NCBI RefSeq assembly: GCF_014905175.1
Contig: NC_057788.1
Coordinates: 11,043,446-11,107,445 of the forward strand
Origin: Aphidius gifuensis
Lineage: Eukaryota > Arthropoda > Insecta > Hymenoptera > Braconidae
Length of the DNA: 64,000 nt
Reading direction: 5' to 3'
In this document: piece by piece, positions 11,834-23,548 of the stretch
Layout of the letters: each line of letters opens with the position of its first letter
Position numbering within the stretch: position 1 is the first letter of the stretch
Made by a program: the position numbers and the translations under genes
Notes under the pieces: model-generated
Database searches by the model: none
What the model saw: only the letters and a program-made list of their open reading frames with translations
What the model was told of the DNA's origin: nothing

Positions 11834-13328
11834 TCAGGTAAGTAACACGACCAGTAATGTCGTTGTTGCCCTGACCAACTAGAAATCTATATTATTATTA
11901 TTTGTTGTACAGAATTAGAGATTCATACAGTTATTAATAAATTATTATAGACTTACCGATAATAATAATGGAAGATCAACATTGAAAAGTCCACTTAACG
12001 CAGTGAAGGATAGTTTTCGATTATGAAAGTACATAATTGATCTTAGATCATTCTAAAACAAAAATTAAAAAAATTGAAACAAAATTTTTTTCGAAACAAT
12101 GATGAATCAAGTTCCCACAATATTCGTCCACTAAATGGCCTATTATTGTTTGAGAATTAATTGTCAGAAAATATTGACTAATATACTAGACCACAACATG
12201 CACGTGTATATAAAATGATTTACCTGAGAAATTTCCGATTGAAGATCTATTAACGAAAAGATTGAAAAAATATCTTGTGAGATTTTGTTTGCCTACAAAA
12301 AAAAGCATCGTATAACTTTTCATGTTTTATGGTCATAAAAATTATCACGTGGTAAAGATTGACTCACTTTTCGACTTGTTAAATGACAAGAAAATGTTAT
12401 GATAAAAAGATCCAAGCAATTATTCAAGATTGAGATCACATAAATTCCAGATTTTAAAGGCTGGTCATTTTTTATGTTTTCGAAAACAAACAAGATTTGG
12501 TATACCACTGTCAATGAACAAAATGTGATCCATATAAAAAATTGAACTGAGTGAATATTATTTATTATTATTGCTGCTTTCATTAAGGTGTAATGCATCC
12601 ATACTGCATTTTTAATTGTAACGCTATTATATCCACTTTCTGTCGAGCAGATGGAACGTTGATTATTTCCTATTCAAAAAATGTATTTCATTTATTCTTA
12701 ACAGAAAATCGAAGATCAACAAAATATTTATCTCACCTTTACACATTGTGTAGTTGTATAAATGATCAAAACGTCGGTACAATAACCACATTATACTGAC
12801 AAACTTATAAGTTTGCATGTGAAGGTTTATGAGTACAAAACAAATTAAAACCGCTGTGATGTATCCTTCTAAAATGTTTACCATCTCCATATATGCCAAA
12901 TAAACAGCAAAACCCCAAATAAATATGAATATAATTGAAAAAAAACGAATAAAATAGACCGTTGGAAGATGAGTTTTGTTATATTGAAAATTTGAAGCGT
13001 TATCATAAGCCTGAAGGTAGCTTAGTGCTGATACAAGTTGATTTGTTTTAAGTATTGAATTGATACCACCGTATATCGGAATTATAAAACTTGTGACATA
13101 TAATGTTAATAAAAAAATGACTCTAACTGTTAATAATTTCTCATAATTGTTAATAAAAGTTATGTAGAATACACGTCCTCGTATAATACTACTCGAAAAA
13201 ATCATTGAAAAAGTGTACAATATTTCCCATTTTGTTATACATAACGAACGACCATTATTAATTATTTTGTAAGGGAACAAACCACATATTTTTGCACTAT
13301 ATAATATTCCTTTAATATCGTTTAACAT
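11834..13328 (-). CDS. Gustatory-receptor-like protein GrD, 367 aa
   Basis: Five exons: complement of 11834-11878, 11957-12052, 12224-12292, 12368-12669 and 12737-13328. They total 1,104 bp in an open frame. The end reads LVRATTTLLVVLLT, with Arg where the paralogues have Gly. It shares exon lengths and much of exon 2 with GrA rather than with its neighbour GrC. Intron 3 has no MITE. No lesion was seen. Confidence 0.87.
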
Positions 13329-13919
13329 GATTCAACTGCAGGGATTTTGTAACTATCGTTTTGTAACAACTTGTTTATTCAAATTTACCAAAAAACTAAA
13401 ATGTATTTCATTTCAATAAATAATTCTTTTCATAGTCATTTATTATTTATATATATATTTTTATTATACAATAATATATTTATTATAAAGTACTGAATTG
13501 TGATTTTATATTTATTCATTTATTATTGTATTAAATGTGAATAGATAATGTTTATTTTTCCAAATTCAGAGTCATTCAGTTTAATAGTTGTTCGAATCTA
13601 TATAACTAGGCTAACATTATATCGATATACAGCTATTACTGTATAAATACTATCCTCTAATAGAATTATACATATTTAAAAATACTCTGTTATTGTCTTG
13701 TCTTATCTTCTAATTTTTTCAAAACCATTATTTCTTCTTTAATTTATTTATTAATATTTTTTTTAGTTGTGTACGTTGAATTTCACTGCTTTGTTGTTAA
13801 ACAAACGATCTTCTTTTTTTCTATAATATTTTTCAAACACGAAGAGCATTTTTAATGCTCTAAATCATTCTAGATCATTTGTTTAATGTAACTATTATTA
13901 TTAATCAGCAGTTTCAAAT
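13329..13919. other. Intergenic spacer GrD-BEN gene
   Basis: It contains the GrD 5' flank and a segment (13,680-13,880) homologous to the spacer right of GrA. No gene was seen. Confidence 0.55.
13571..13585 (-). promoter_or_regulatory. Conserved upstream block of GrD
   Basis: GTCATTCAGTTTAAT lies 243 bp upstream of the GrD start codon, identical to the GrA copy. Confidence 0.5.
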
Positions 13920-14866
13920 TTAAATACTGAGGTTTTTTTTTTTATTTGTTTGGCGCGTGTTACGACACAAACCTGTGAGGCACTTCTGCTTATCTTTTCT
14001 TGCCATCGGCTTTTTTGGAAATTTTTTCAAAACATACTCTGAAAATAAAGTAATAAAACAATGTTTAGTTATCTAAATAAAAAAACTAAATGATAATTTT
14101 ATTCAACTTTTATCAAGTGTATAAAAGAAATTACTAACTGTCTGCAGCAATGATGACATCTTTTGGAATCGGCTTCTTTCCACCTCGACCTGTAAAGCTC
14201 ATCTTTTTCAAAAGATCTTTACCGATAATTTTCCGCATTAAAGCAGTCAAAAGCTTTGATGGTTTTTTAATTTTCCTCATCTCAATAGCTTTGAGTTCTT
14301 GAGTGTCGATAAATACGTTATGGCCTTTTGACAGTTGGACTTTATTTTGCCCACCTATCTGCCAAGATCGTTGATCAGCAGCAATTTCAGTGTCATTAGT
14401 ATCATTACCAGCATCATTGTCTTTATCATCATCATTATTATCACCAATATATTCATCTTCATCTTCATTATCATCATAATCATCATCATTGTGATTGTTG
14501 ATAATATCAGTATCGTCATTTTCAATGTTGTTTATAATATTTTCTTTTGTATCAAAATTATCATCATGATTGTCATGTAATCCAGTAACTATTGGGGTAC
14601 CCCAATTATCAAATTCGACAACCTTCAACAATTCTTTATTGTCTGTAACAAAATAGGGGAAAAAAAATTGAAATAATATAAAATAATAGACAAAAAAAAT
14701 AACATCACTTACCACTTTTCAATAAAATGCGGCCTGGGTAAAATTGTCCTTGCCCTGCCCATTCTATTTTTGAAATGTTGCCTTCTCGAAAACATTTTAT
14801 TGCACATGATGGCACAACCATGGGTTGGCCATCGCCACTTCTCCAATTAATCAATGAAAATGCCAT
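13920..14866 (-). CDS. BEN-domain protein, 258 aa
   Basis: Three exons: complement of 13920-14038, 14139-14642 and 14713-14866. They total 777 bp with consistent phases. Residues ~1-52 (MAFSLINWRSGDG to PGRILLKSG) resemble the N-terminal module common in insect BEN and DUF4806-type proteins. An Asp/Asn-rich linker follows. The C-terminal part, from VQLSKGHNVFIDTQEL through KPSKLLTALMRKIIGKDLL and KYVLKKFPKK to CLTGLCRNTRQ, has the spacing of a BEN domain, which binds DNA and chromatin factors. The third-exon frame was chosen because it keeps the KFPK...RNTR pattern. It interrupts the receptor array. A lineage-specific or transposon-related origin is possible. Confidence 0.7.
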
Positions 14867-15997
14867 CTAAAATAAAAAATTCAACTATTTCAAGTTTAGT
14901 TATTTATTTGTTTATTTTATTATGAATTACTTTAATTATTCAGAGAAAAAAATGCTCTGTTCAATAGGTTATGTTCCACACTTTTTAATGATGCTTTTTT
15001 TTTTCTTGTTGAATACGAAGTTAGCAGGAGTTTCACATACAGCGCATTCACACTAATTATGACAAGCAAGTTAGCTTTCACCAACGAATACTCACACATT
15101 CACGACAGCCAATCACGATTAAGAACATACATTTGCTACGTAAATATATGATTTTACTTGCGATCATTTTTTTGACCACATTCCTGTAAATGAATTTTTT
15201 TTTAACCAGAATAAATGATTAACAGAAAATGTACATTAGATCTAACAAAAGTATGTTTATTTGTATTGTCATTAGATACACTTGATCGTGATTCCTTGTC
15301 AACTGAATTTGTACATAACTTACCATTAAAATTATCACGTTTACCAAACTGAATTAATGGAAAAAATCATTAAATATTAAATTTAAATTCTGGTGCATGG
15401 CCAGATTATAAAGAAAATTCTTAATATGATATTAGCTACCGATCTACCATCGATGTATACCGAGTTTCGTCTCATTTGAGCAGAGTACTAAATGAAAATT
15501 ACAGCCAATCAAAAAAATTGACTAGTAAATTTCTCTATTCAACATTGTTCTGATTAATTAAAATTTTCATTCAGTACAAGGCACGATTTATTTAAAATTC
15601 ATGGGCAAATAGAGTGTTAAATTTAGGACGGATTCGTGCACTTGTGACAGATAATTCGATTTATTACATCACTGCTTATAGGGTTTAGTTAATTTCTCAT
15701 TAATATAGCAAAAAAAAAATTATTATTTCATTGAAAACAAAAATAGGAAAAAAAATAACAAATTTTACAATACTATCTGGGGAGGACAATGATCGATCAT
15801 ATGTCTGGGAAACCAATTTTCTAATAGTATAGAAAACAATAATTATTAAATCATCACAAAAAAGAACTTTAATAAGTTTTGTGTACAAATATATTTTATA
15901 ATTAAATAATTCCAAAATGAAGCAGTCTCAACGCAAGATGTATCCTACACCACACTTCATCTTCAAAGCAATCAAACAAATATCAAGATAAAACTAC
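14867..15997. other. Intergenic spacer BEN gene-GrE
   Basis: It is AT-rich with no coherent reading frame; an ORF at 15,700-15,915 has no recognisable composition. No repeat with clear ends was seen. Confidence 0.5.
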
Positions 15998-17445
15998 TTA
16001 TGTAAGCAGTATGACCAGTAGTGTCGTTGTTGCTCCAATTAACTGAAAAATCACATGTCATTATTTTTATTTATACATAAATTTATCCATTTAAAAATTG
16101 AAAATACATTATGAACTTACCGATAATAAAAGTGGAAGATCAATACTGAAAAGTCCACTCAACGAAGTAAAGTATAGTTTTCGTTTATAAAAATACATAG
16201 TTGATCGTAGATTATTCTAAAGTAAGAAATAAAAAATTATAATAGAGTAAGAAAAATATCATTCAGTGACAACTAATTGTCTAAAATATTTTAACCAATT
16301 CACTATAAACGTAACTTTCCAGAATGCAAAGAAACATGAATGTATAAATTAATTTACCTGCTCAAATTTCGATTGAGAATTAATTAACAAAAAGTTTAAA
16401 AAAATATCTTGTGAGATTTTGTTCGCCTACAAAAGAAAGTATTATATAATTTTTCATGTGTTATAGTCATTTCTCCGGCTAAAGATTGACTCACTTTTCG
16501 ACTCGTTAAGTGACAAGAAGCTGTTATGATAAAAAGATCATTGCAATTAATCAAGGGTGTAAGCCAATAAAACTTCAAAGAATTGTTGTGTTTTGATCTA
16601 TCAAAAAAGAAAAAGAGCTGGAATGCTACATTCGTTGAATAAAAAGCGATCCATAAAAAAAACTGAACTGAGTAAATGTTATTAATCTTTTTTGCTGCTT
16701 CCGTCAGGTTGTAATGCATCCATATTGCATTTTTAATAGTAACGTTATATTTTTTCTCTATCAAACAAATAAATCGTGGTTTATTTTTTGTATAAATTAT
16801 TATTTTTAAATTTTCCATAGAAAGAAAAATGAAGATCTACAAACTTTTTTTCTTACTGCCACAAATTGTGTAGTTATATAAATTATCGAAACGTCTGTAC
16901 AGTAACCACATTATACTAGAAAAAATGTAAGTTTGCATATGAGCAATTGCGAACAATGCAACATGTAATAACACCATGATGAGTCCACCGACAATTTCTA
17001 TCTCTAAATACAATAAAAAAAAAACAATACCATAAACCAGTACCATGAGTATTAAAAAAAAACGAATGAAGTAAACCGTTGAAAAATGTGTCTTATTTCT
17101 TTTTAAATTTGAAGAGTTATCATAGACACGAAGATAATTAAGTGCTGACACAAGTTCATTTGTTTTTAATATACATGAGATACCATTGTACACTGACATT
17201 ATCAAACCCATGGTATGTGTCATTACCAAACAAATTGTTCCAATTGTTACCAAGCTTTCATATTTTTTAAAACAAATGGAATACAATAATTTTCCTCGAG
17301 CAATAATATTGAAAAGAATAATTGCAATAGAGTATACAATTCCCCATTTTGTTATAATCAATGAATTTCCATTATCAATTATTTTGTAGGGAAATAAACC
17401 GCAAATTTTCGCACTATAGAGAATGCCTTTAATATCATTTAACAT
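15998..17445 (-). CDS. Gustatory-receptor-like protein GrE, possible splice defect
   Basis: Exons corresponding to 15998-16042, 16121-16216, 16358-16426, about 16495-16757 and 16857-17445 on the minus strand. Coding content is open and ends GLFSIDLPLLLS then LIGATTTLLVILLT. The exon-2 acceptor is changed: where the paralogues have an AG before the AATAATCAACG-type start, GrE has only A residues (near 16,783). A downstream AG, read as TTTGATAG ending at 16,758, restores the same frame at the cost of about nine codons, giving 353 aa. The gene may therefore use this cryptic site, or be an early pseudogene. Confidence 0.7.
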
Positions 17446-18016
17446 TCTTCAAGTACAATATTTTTACAACTATCGTTTTCATCAACTTATTAATTTGAAT
17501 TCGCCAAGAAACTAAAATATTCGATATAATTTTTTATGGTCATTTATTATAAATTATTAGTGAAATAATTCTTTCTCATGAAATAATGAATTCCTTACAA
17601 AACAAATATAGATTTGAATAACAATTAAATATGATAATAAATAAATATTTCGAAAATAACAATTTTTTTCTTCCTTTTTTTTCTATCGCAAGTCATCTAA
17701 TATAATTCTAGGTCAACAGTAAACACATTATATTCTTCTATTTATTTCCTGCTATTCTAATAATTATGACCATTCATTTAATTTAAGATTGTGTTTATTT
17801 TTTTTTCTTCCAATTGATATTAAACCAATTATCGTTAATAGTATGTACAATATATTATCAATATAATCGTTTGGTTTGGTTCAAAAATTCAATTTAAATT
17901 TTTGTGTAGAGTCAATAGTTTTTACTACTTTGATGTTGTATATAAAAGTAAATGTGAGTAAAGTTTTTGCTGCAACTAAGGTACTTATATTATATATCAC
18001 AATACGAACATGATTA
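17446..18016. other. GrE 5' flank
   Basis: It carries a diverged upstream block (AAGTCATCTAATATAAT at about 17,690) roughly 245 bp before the GrE start. It ends at the left border of the 19.7 kb unit. Confidence 0.55.
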
Positions 18017-18125
18017 CCCTGGTAGAAATACTCCGTCGGATCGACATTAGGTTCGACTTAGCTATGTCGGCAGTAAAGTCGATTTTAACATTTTGCCGAG
18101 GTAAAGCCGACATAAGGAAAAAATC
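18017..18125 (+). repeat. Left terminus with subterminal repeats
   Basis: After CCCTGGTAGAAAT come TCGGATCGACATTAGG, TTCGACTTAGCTATGTCGG, AAGTCGA and GCCGACATAAGG. These are spaced copies of a TCGAC/GCCGAC word. In CACTA transposons such subterminal arrays bind transposase; that role is inferred here. Confidence 0.7.
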
Positions 18126-18533
18126 AAAGAACTAAGTATCAATGCACTTAGAGAAATTTTTTAGCTTTGAGCAAGTTATTCTAATCTTTTCTTTATTTTT
18201 TAATTTATACATTCCTATCAATAAATATTATTTTGTTTTATTTTAACTTTAACATGATCAAATGAGAGACTCAGTGAATTCTCCATGTGACATAAATTTA
18301 TATTCGTATATAAATACGAAAAATCCCCAGATGAAAAATTTGTCTACTTTACCGACAGAAGTAACATGGACATTCTGTGCATGCTAAATAATTTGAGCTA
18401 TAAACATAACCTTCAAATTTTGAAGAGATAGTTGAGTAATAAATAACATGGGTCAATAAATTATTTATTCTAATTAATATATATTTTGTAGAAATTTTTT
18501 AAAATTATATCGAAATTACTGATAATAAAAAAA

Positions 18534-18673
18534 ATGAACAATAAGAGAAAAGAAGACATTGCATTTTCACTAGCTGTCAAAAAAAGAAAATATTCTAAAG
18601 TACGTGAACAAAATAATAATGGAGGTTTTGATGATGAACACAGTGTTTCTTGTGAGAACGATAGTGGGTCTGG

Positions 18674-18720
<47 letters not shown>

Positions 18721-20921
18721 CCGCTCAAAAAAGTGATGTAAATAGTTCTAGTTATCATGATAGTAGTTCTGATGATGATGATGACTCTGATTCCGCTCAA
18801 AAAAGTGATGTAAATAGTTCTAGTTATCATGATAGTAGTTCTGATGATGATGATGACTCTGATTCCGCTCAAAAAAGTGATGTAAATAGTTCTAGTTATC
18901 ATGATAGTAGTTCTGATAATGATGATGACGACAACGACTCTCATTCCACTCGAAGAAGTCATGTAAATACTTTTACTAATCATGATAGTAGTTCTGATGG
19001 TGATGATGTTGATGTTGATGGTGGCAATGACTCTGATTCTACTCGAAGGAGTTCTGTAAATAATTCTCCTGATAATGATGGTAATTCTAGTGATTATAAT
19101 ACTGGTTTTAACAATAATGGTCATGGTTCAAGTGATGGCAATGAGTCGGCTGATGATAATAATATTGTTAATAACAATAAAATTGTTAGAAATAAAATAA
19201 GAACTTGGGCAATTCAATCTCATGTTCCTCAGTCTACTTTAGACGGTCTACTCGGAATCCTTAGAAATGATGCTCAAATAGATGTACCAAAATCATCCAA
19301 GACTCTTCTTGGTACCGCTAAGGCATCATATAAAATAATTTCAATGGATGATCATAGTGGTGGAGAACCTGGAGAATTTTCATATTGTGGTATTGCACAA
19401 GGGATCCATAATTGTGTCAACTTAGCAGCTCATGAGTCTGATACTTTGCAATTACAATTCCACAGTGATGGCTTAGCTGTATCAAAGTCAAGCTGTGTTT
19501 CAATGTATACGTTATTATGCAAAATACATTCTTCTACTGTTTTCTATGAACCTTTTCTTGTTGCAATATATACTGGAAGATCCAAACCTATGAATGAACG
19601 AGAGTATTTTTCCCAGTTTCTTTTTGAAATAAATGAATTACTGGAAAATGGCCTTGAAATATCTGGAAGACATTTTCATGTGAACATACATTGTTTCATC
19701 GCAGACACTCCAGCTCGAGCTTACATGAAAAGTGTAGTAAGTCATACTGGAAAGCATGGGTGTGAGCGGTGCAGAGTCAAAGGGGTATATAGAAATAATC
19801 GTATTGTGTTTCTTGATGCTGATGAAGAACCAAGAACAGATGAAAAATTTCGAGCCAATGATGAAATAGGACATCGCATTGGTGCATCATCGTTATGTTT
19901 CATTAGACCACCGATAAATATGATAACAACTTTCGTTTTAGACTTTATGCACCTAGGTTATTTAGGCATAATGGGAAAATTATTAAAGTATTGGTTTTCT
20001 GACAGCTCAGAGTTTAAAGTCAGTCTAGCATTCAAAAAAGAAGCTGCAAGAAGACTGGTAATGCTCAAACAACAAATTCCGTGTGAATTCCAAAGAAAAA
20101 CTCGTGATTTGCTTGATTTTTCCAAGTACAAGGCTACAGAGTTAAAGTTTTTTGCACTTTATGCTGGACCTGTGGTGCTGAAAAATCTTCTTCCACCAAG
20201 ACAGTATCATCATTTCATCTTGTTTCATTACGCATCAAGACTTTTGTGGTGCCCGGAGACTGCTCAAAACAACGTGCAACAAGCAAGAAATTTATTGAGA
20301 CATTGTTTTGATCAATTCAAAAATATTTATGGCGAGAAATCATCATCAATGAATGTCCATAATTTACTTCATGTTGCTGATGATGTAGAAAATATTGGTT
20401 GTAGTTTCAGTGAAATGAACGCGTTTTGCTTTGAAAATTTTTTAGGTAAAATTAAAAGACTTCTACGTTCTGGTAACCGCAAAACAGCTCAGGTTCTTAG
20501 ACGTTTACATGAAGAAGCAACCTTAAACAACAGACCAAATATAAAGCCACAAATAGAAGTTATTAAAGAAACAAATAATAGAATCAAAAAGCTTCGATTC
20601 AAGGGAAAAATTTTATCTGCTGAACGACCCAACAATATGATCTTGTTAAAAAATAACCGTATTGTTGAAATTAAAAAGTTTATCAATACACCAAATAAAA
20701 TATCAATTCGTGGAGTTGAATGGAAGACAATATATCATATATATAATAACAAATGGGTACGGTCTGGTCACCAACGTTCATGGGAGTTGAAGAATCATTC
20801 TGAGCCAGATTTAATCACCATTACATTAGATGATATCAAAAATAAAATGGTGAGAATTGACTTGAATCTGTCAACCGTTGCTCAAATACGTACATTTGTA
20901 ACGCCATTACTACACGAATAA
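18534..20921 (+). CDS. Transposase-like protein, 795 aa
   Basis: This is a single intact exon. Residues ~1-215 are acidic and low-complexity, including three copies of a 24-residue unit containing SAQKSDVNSSSYHDSSSD (72 bp each, from about 18,720). From ~230 the protein has the pattern of Transposase_21/DUF4218-like CACTA relatives: FHSDGLAV, then HVNIHCFIADTPARAYMKSV, HGCERCRVKG, FVLDFMHLGYLGIMGKLL, RKTRDLLDFSKYKATELKFF, MNVHNLLHVADDVE and FENFLGKIKRLLRSGNRK. It would act in the nucleus as a DDE-type DNA transposase. The catalytic triad was not assigned with certainty. The downstream flank is AT-rich, and host-gene debris begins about 145 bp after the stop. The intact frame suggests recent activity. 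Confidence 0.75.
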
Positions 20922-21064
20922 AAAACTGTAAATGTATATATACAATTGTGTTTGTCTACTGTAGCTTGAATGACTAAAACAATAAGATTGTAACAAAAAA
21001 ATGACTACATGGTGAATTATAACTTGAATTTTTAATTGTTGTATTGAAACTTTTTTAATTGTTT

Positions 21065-22625
21065 ATTTATTCGAGATGCTGCTTTAGACAATTGTCCAAC
21101 AGAACAATATAATTTTTAATTGTAAAAAATATTTGATACCTTGAGTGGATCTGTTTTTAATAATGTAAAATCATCAGGTTGAGGTGCTGTAAATGGATGA
21201 TGTGTTGGCGTTAAAAAACCCTTATGAAAAATTAAAAAACCATAAAAATTTGAATCCACTTTTTTTTATTTTAGCATTTTTACTTTCCAAAATATTTGTA
21301 AACTCGGTACGTATTTTTCCAAGTAATTGTCTCTGAAAGAAAAAATATATTCAATTTTGTTGGGCAATAACATTTTATCAAGTAAAATTCAAAAATTTAC
21401 AGCATCATTTTTAGCACCACTTGCAATAAATAATACATTTTTATTTTTAATTTTTAATACTGATGACAATGCTGATGAATCAAGTCCAATATTATTAATT
21501 TTTGATTCCCAATCATCAGATATTTTAATTTGTATTAATTGTGCATCTTTATAATTAGTTCTTTTGATTTTATAAAATTGATTTATTATTAAACTTGCCA
21601 CGTAATTAATTTGATTTTAATGATTACTATTATTATTACTATTTTAAATGATATAATTTTTTTTTCATCATCAGTTATTTCTGATGGTGCATCAGACATT
21701 AAATCACGATCTTCCATTGACTTTGGAAATGCAATGACTTTTTTTATGCTTGGTGAATCACATATGATGGAAATTAAACGATCCATACCTGAAATAAATT
21801 AATGTAATTTAGAAAAAAAAATTTAATTAATGCTTGATTAATTGTTAAATATTATTTTTTTACCAAATGCAATACCACCGTGTGGTGGTGCACCACTTGA
21901 CAGTGCTGATAATAAATGCATCATTTGTGATTTATTGATATTTAACATTTTTAAAATTTCTCGTTGTAATTCTGAATTGTGAATACGTATTGATCCACCA
22001 GCTATTTCTGAACCATTTAAAACCAAGTCATAGTGTTGTCCACGTACCTAAAAAAAAATTAATTTTATTTATTTATTCAAGATGCTGCTTCAGACAATTG
22101 TCCAACAGAACAATATAATTTTTGATTGTAAAAAATATTTGATACCTTGAGTGGATCTGTTTTTAATAATTCAAAATCATCAGGATGAGGTGCTGTAAAT
22201 GGATGATGTGTTGATGTTAATAAACCATCATCATTTTTCTCAAATAATGGAAAATCCAAAACCCATAAAAATTCAAAACCATCTTTTCTTATTTTAATAT
22301 TTTTACTTTCTAAAATATCTGTAAACTCTGTACGTATTTTTCCAAGTAATTGTCTCTGAAAGAAAGAATATATTCAATTTTTGTTTGGGCAATAACATTT
22401 CTACAAGTAAAATTTAAAAATTTACCGCATCATTTTTGGCACCAATTGCAATAAATAAAGCATCTTTATTTTTAATTTTTAATACTGATGACAATGCTGA
22501 TGAATCAAGTCCAATATCATTAATTTTTGATTCCCAATCATCAGATATTTTAATTTGTATTAATTTTGCATCTTTATAATTAGTTTCTTTGATTTTATTA
22601 AATTAATTTTTCGTTGAACTTGTTA
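21065..22625. repeat. Partial tandem duplication of DARS2 exons
   Basis: 21,065-21,600 repeats 22,073-22,625 at high identity. Both start TTATTC(A/G)AGATGCTGCTT and both carry the exons encoding KIRTEFT and ISDDWESKIN. The left copy has extra small deletions, such as loss of the text around NDDGLLTS. Confidence 0.85.
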
Positions 22626-23548
22626 ATGAATTAGCTGCATCATTTGTAAATGATAAAGCATAAATAAAATTATTTTGTTTATTTGTATTATTGCTATTAT
22701 CATTGATAAATAAATTTGTAATATTGGAAATTTGATTAGGAATTCTTAAATCTGGTTTATCAGTACCATACAGTACCACAACATTATTATCATATGTAAA
22801 TTTTTTAAATGGTATATATTGAAGTTTATTGGAGTAAAATAATTAGCACAAGAGCTGTTAATAATTTCTTCAACTAAATTAATAATTCCTTGACGGTCCA
22901 CAAATAATATTTCAATATCAAGCTGTGTAAATTCTGGTTGTCTATCTGGTCTAGCTGTTTCATCACGATAACAACGTGCTATTTGAAAATATCTATCAAT
23001 ACCACTAACCATAAGTAGCTGTTAAAATTGTTGAGAACTTTCAACAAGTGAATAAAATTTACTTGGTTCTCGTGTTGAGACAATAAATTCTTGTGCACCA
23101 CCAGGTGTTCTTTTAAATCATGTTGGTGTTTTAGCATCAACAAAACCACAATTATCAATTAAATATGTTCTCATTTTATGTATAACATTTGATCTTATAC
23201 AAAGATTATTTTGCATTAATAAAAAACGTTTCTTTTGGAGATGTACTTTTGGCATATTATCTTGTCTTATATAAAAAGGAAGTTGAGCTACTGAATTATT
23301 TTCTACATTTAATTTATCTATTTTTATTTCAATTCTTTTTGTTTTCATTTCATCATTTTCTCTACCTTTTGGACAAGCTATTACTTTGCCAGTTATTGAT
23401 AATACACTTTCATAATTTCATTTTTCAACCAAAGCAATAAGCATTTCATTCTGTAATTAAAAAAAAATAATGATAATACTTTGTTGTTGTTTTCTTTTAA
23501 ATATTTAATTTACTTATATTTACATCATCTGGAATCATCAGCTGAATT
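21065..23548 (-). pseudogene. DARS2: DARS2-like pseudogene, 3' part (mitochondrial Asp-tRNA synthetase)
   Basis: Minus-strand exon pieces follow DARS2 order: QLMIPDDVN (23,515-23,545), SITGKVIACPKG (~23,350-23,410), IDRYFQIARCYRDETARPDR (~22,930-23,005), FEFLWVLDFPLF with HHPFTAPHPDD (~22,150-22,350), GGSIRIHNSELQRE and SGAPPHGGIAFG (~21,860-22,020), and SPSIKKVIAFPKS (~21,700-21,780). These include class II synthetase motifs 2 and 3. Lesions include TGA after KTPT, TAA before QLLMVSG, a deletion after QDNMPK and a frameshift after INSSC. Introns are retained, so it is a genomic rather than a processed copy. The 5' part is 9.4 kb away at 32,939-33,270, beyond the UBR4 insert. Confidence 0.85.

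Noticed and set aside
14335..14580. Plus-strand ORF opposite the BEN-domain gene
   Set aside because: It is an Ile-rich antisense of the Asp/Asn-rich linker.
18570..19124. Minus-strand ORF of Ile/Thr repeats opposite the transposase
   Set aside because: It is the antisense of the GAT-rich acidic repeat region.
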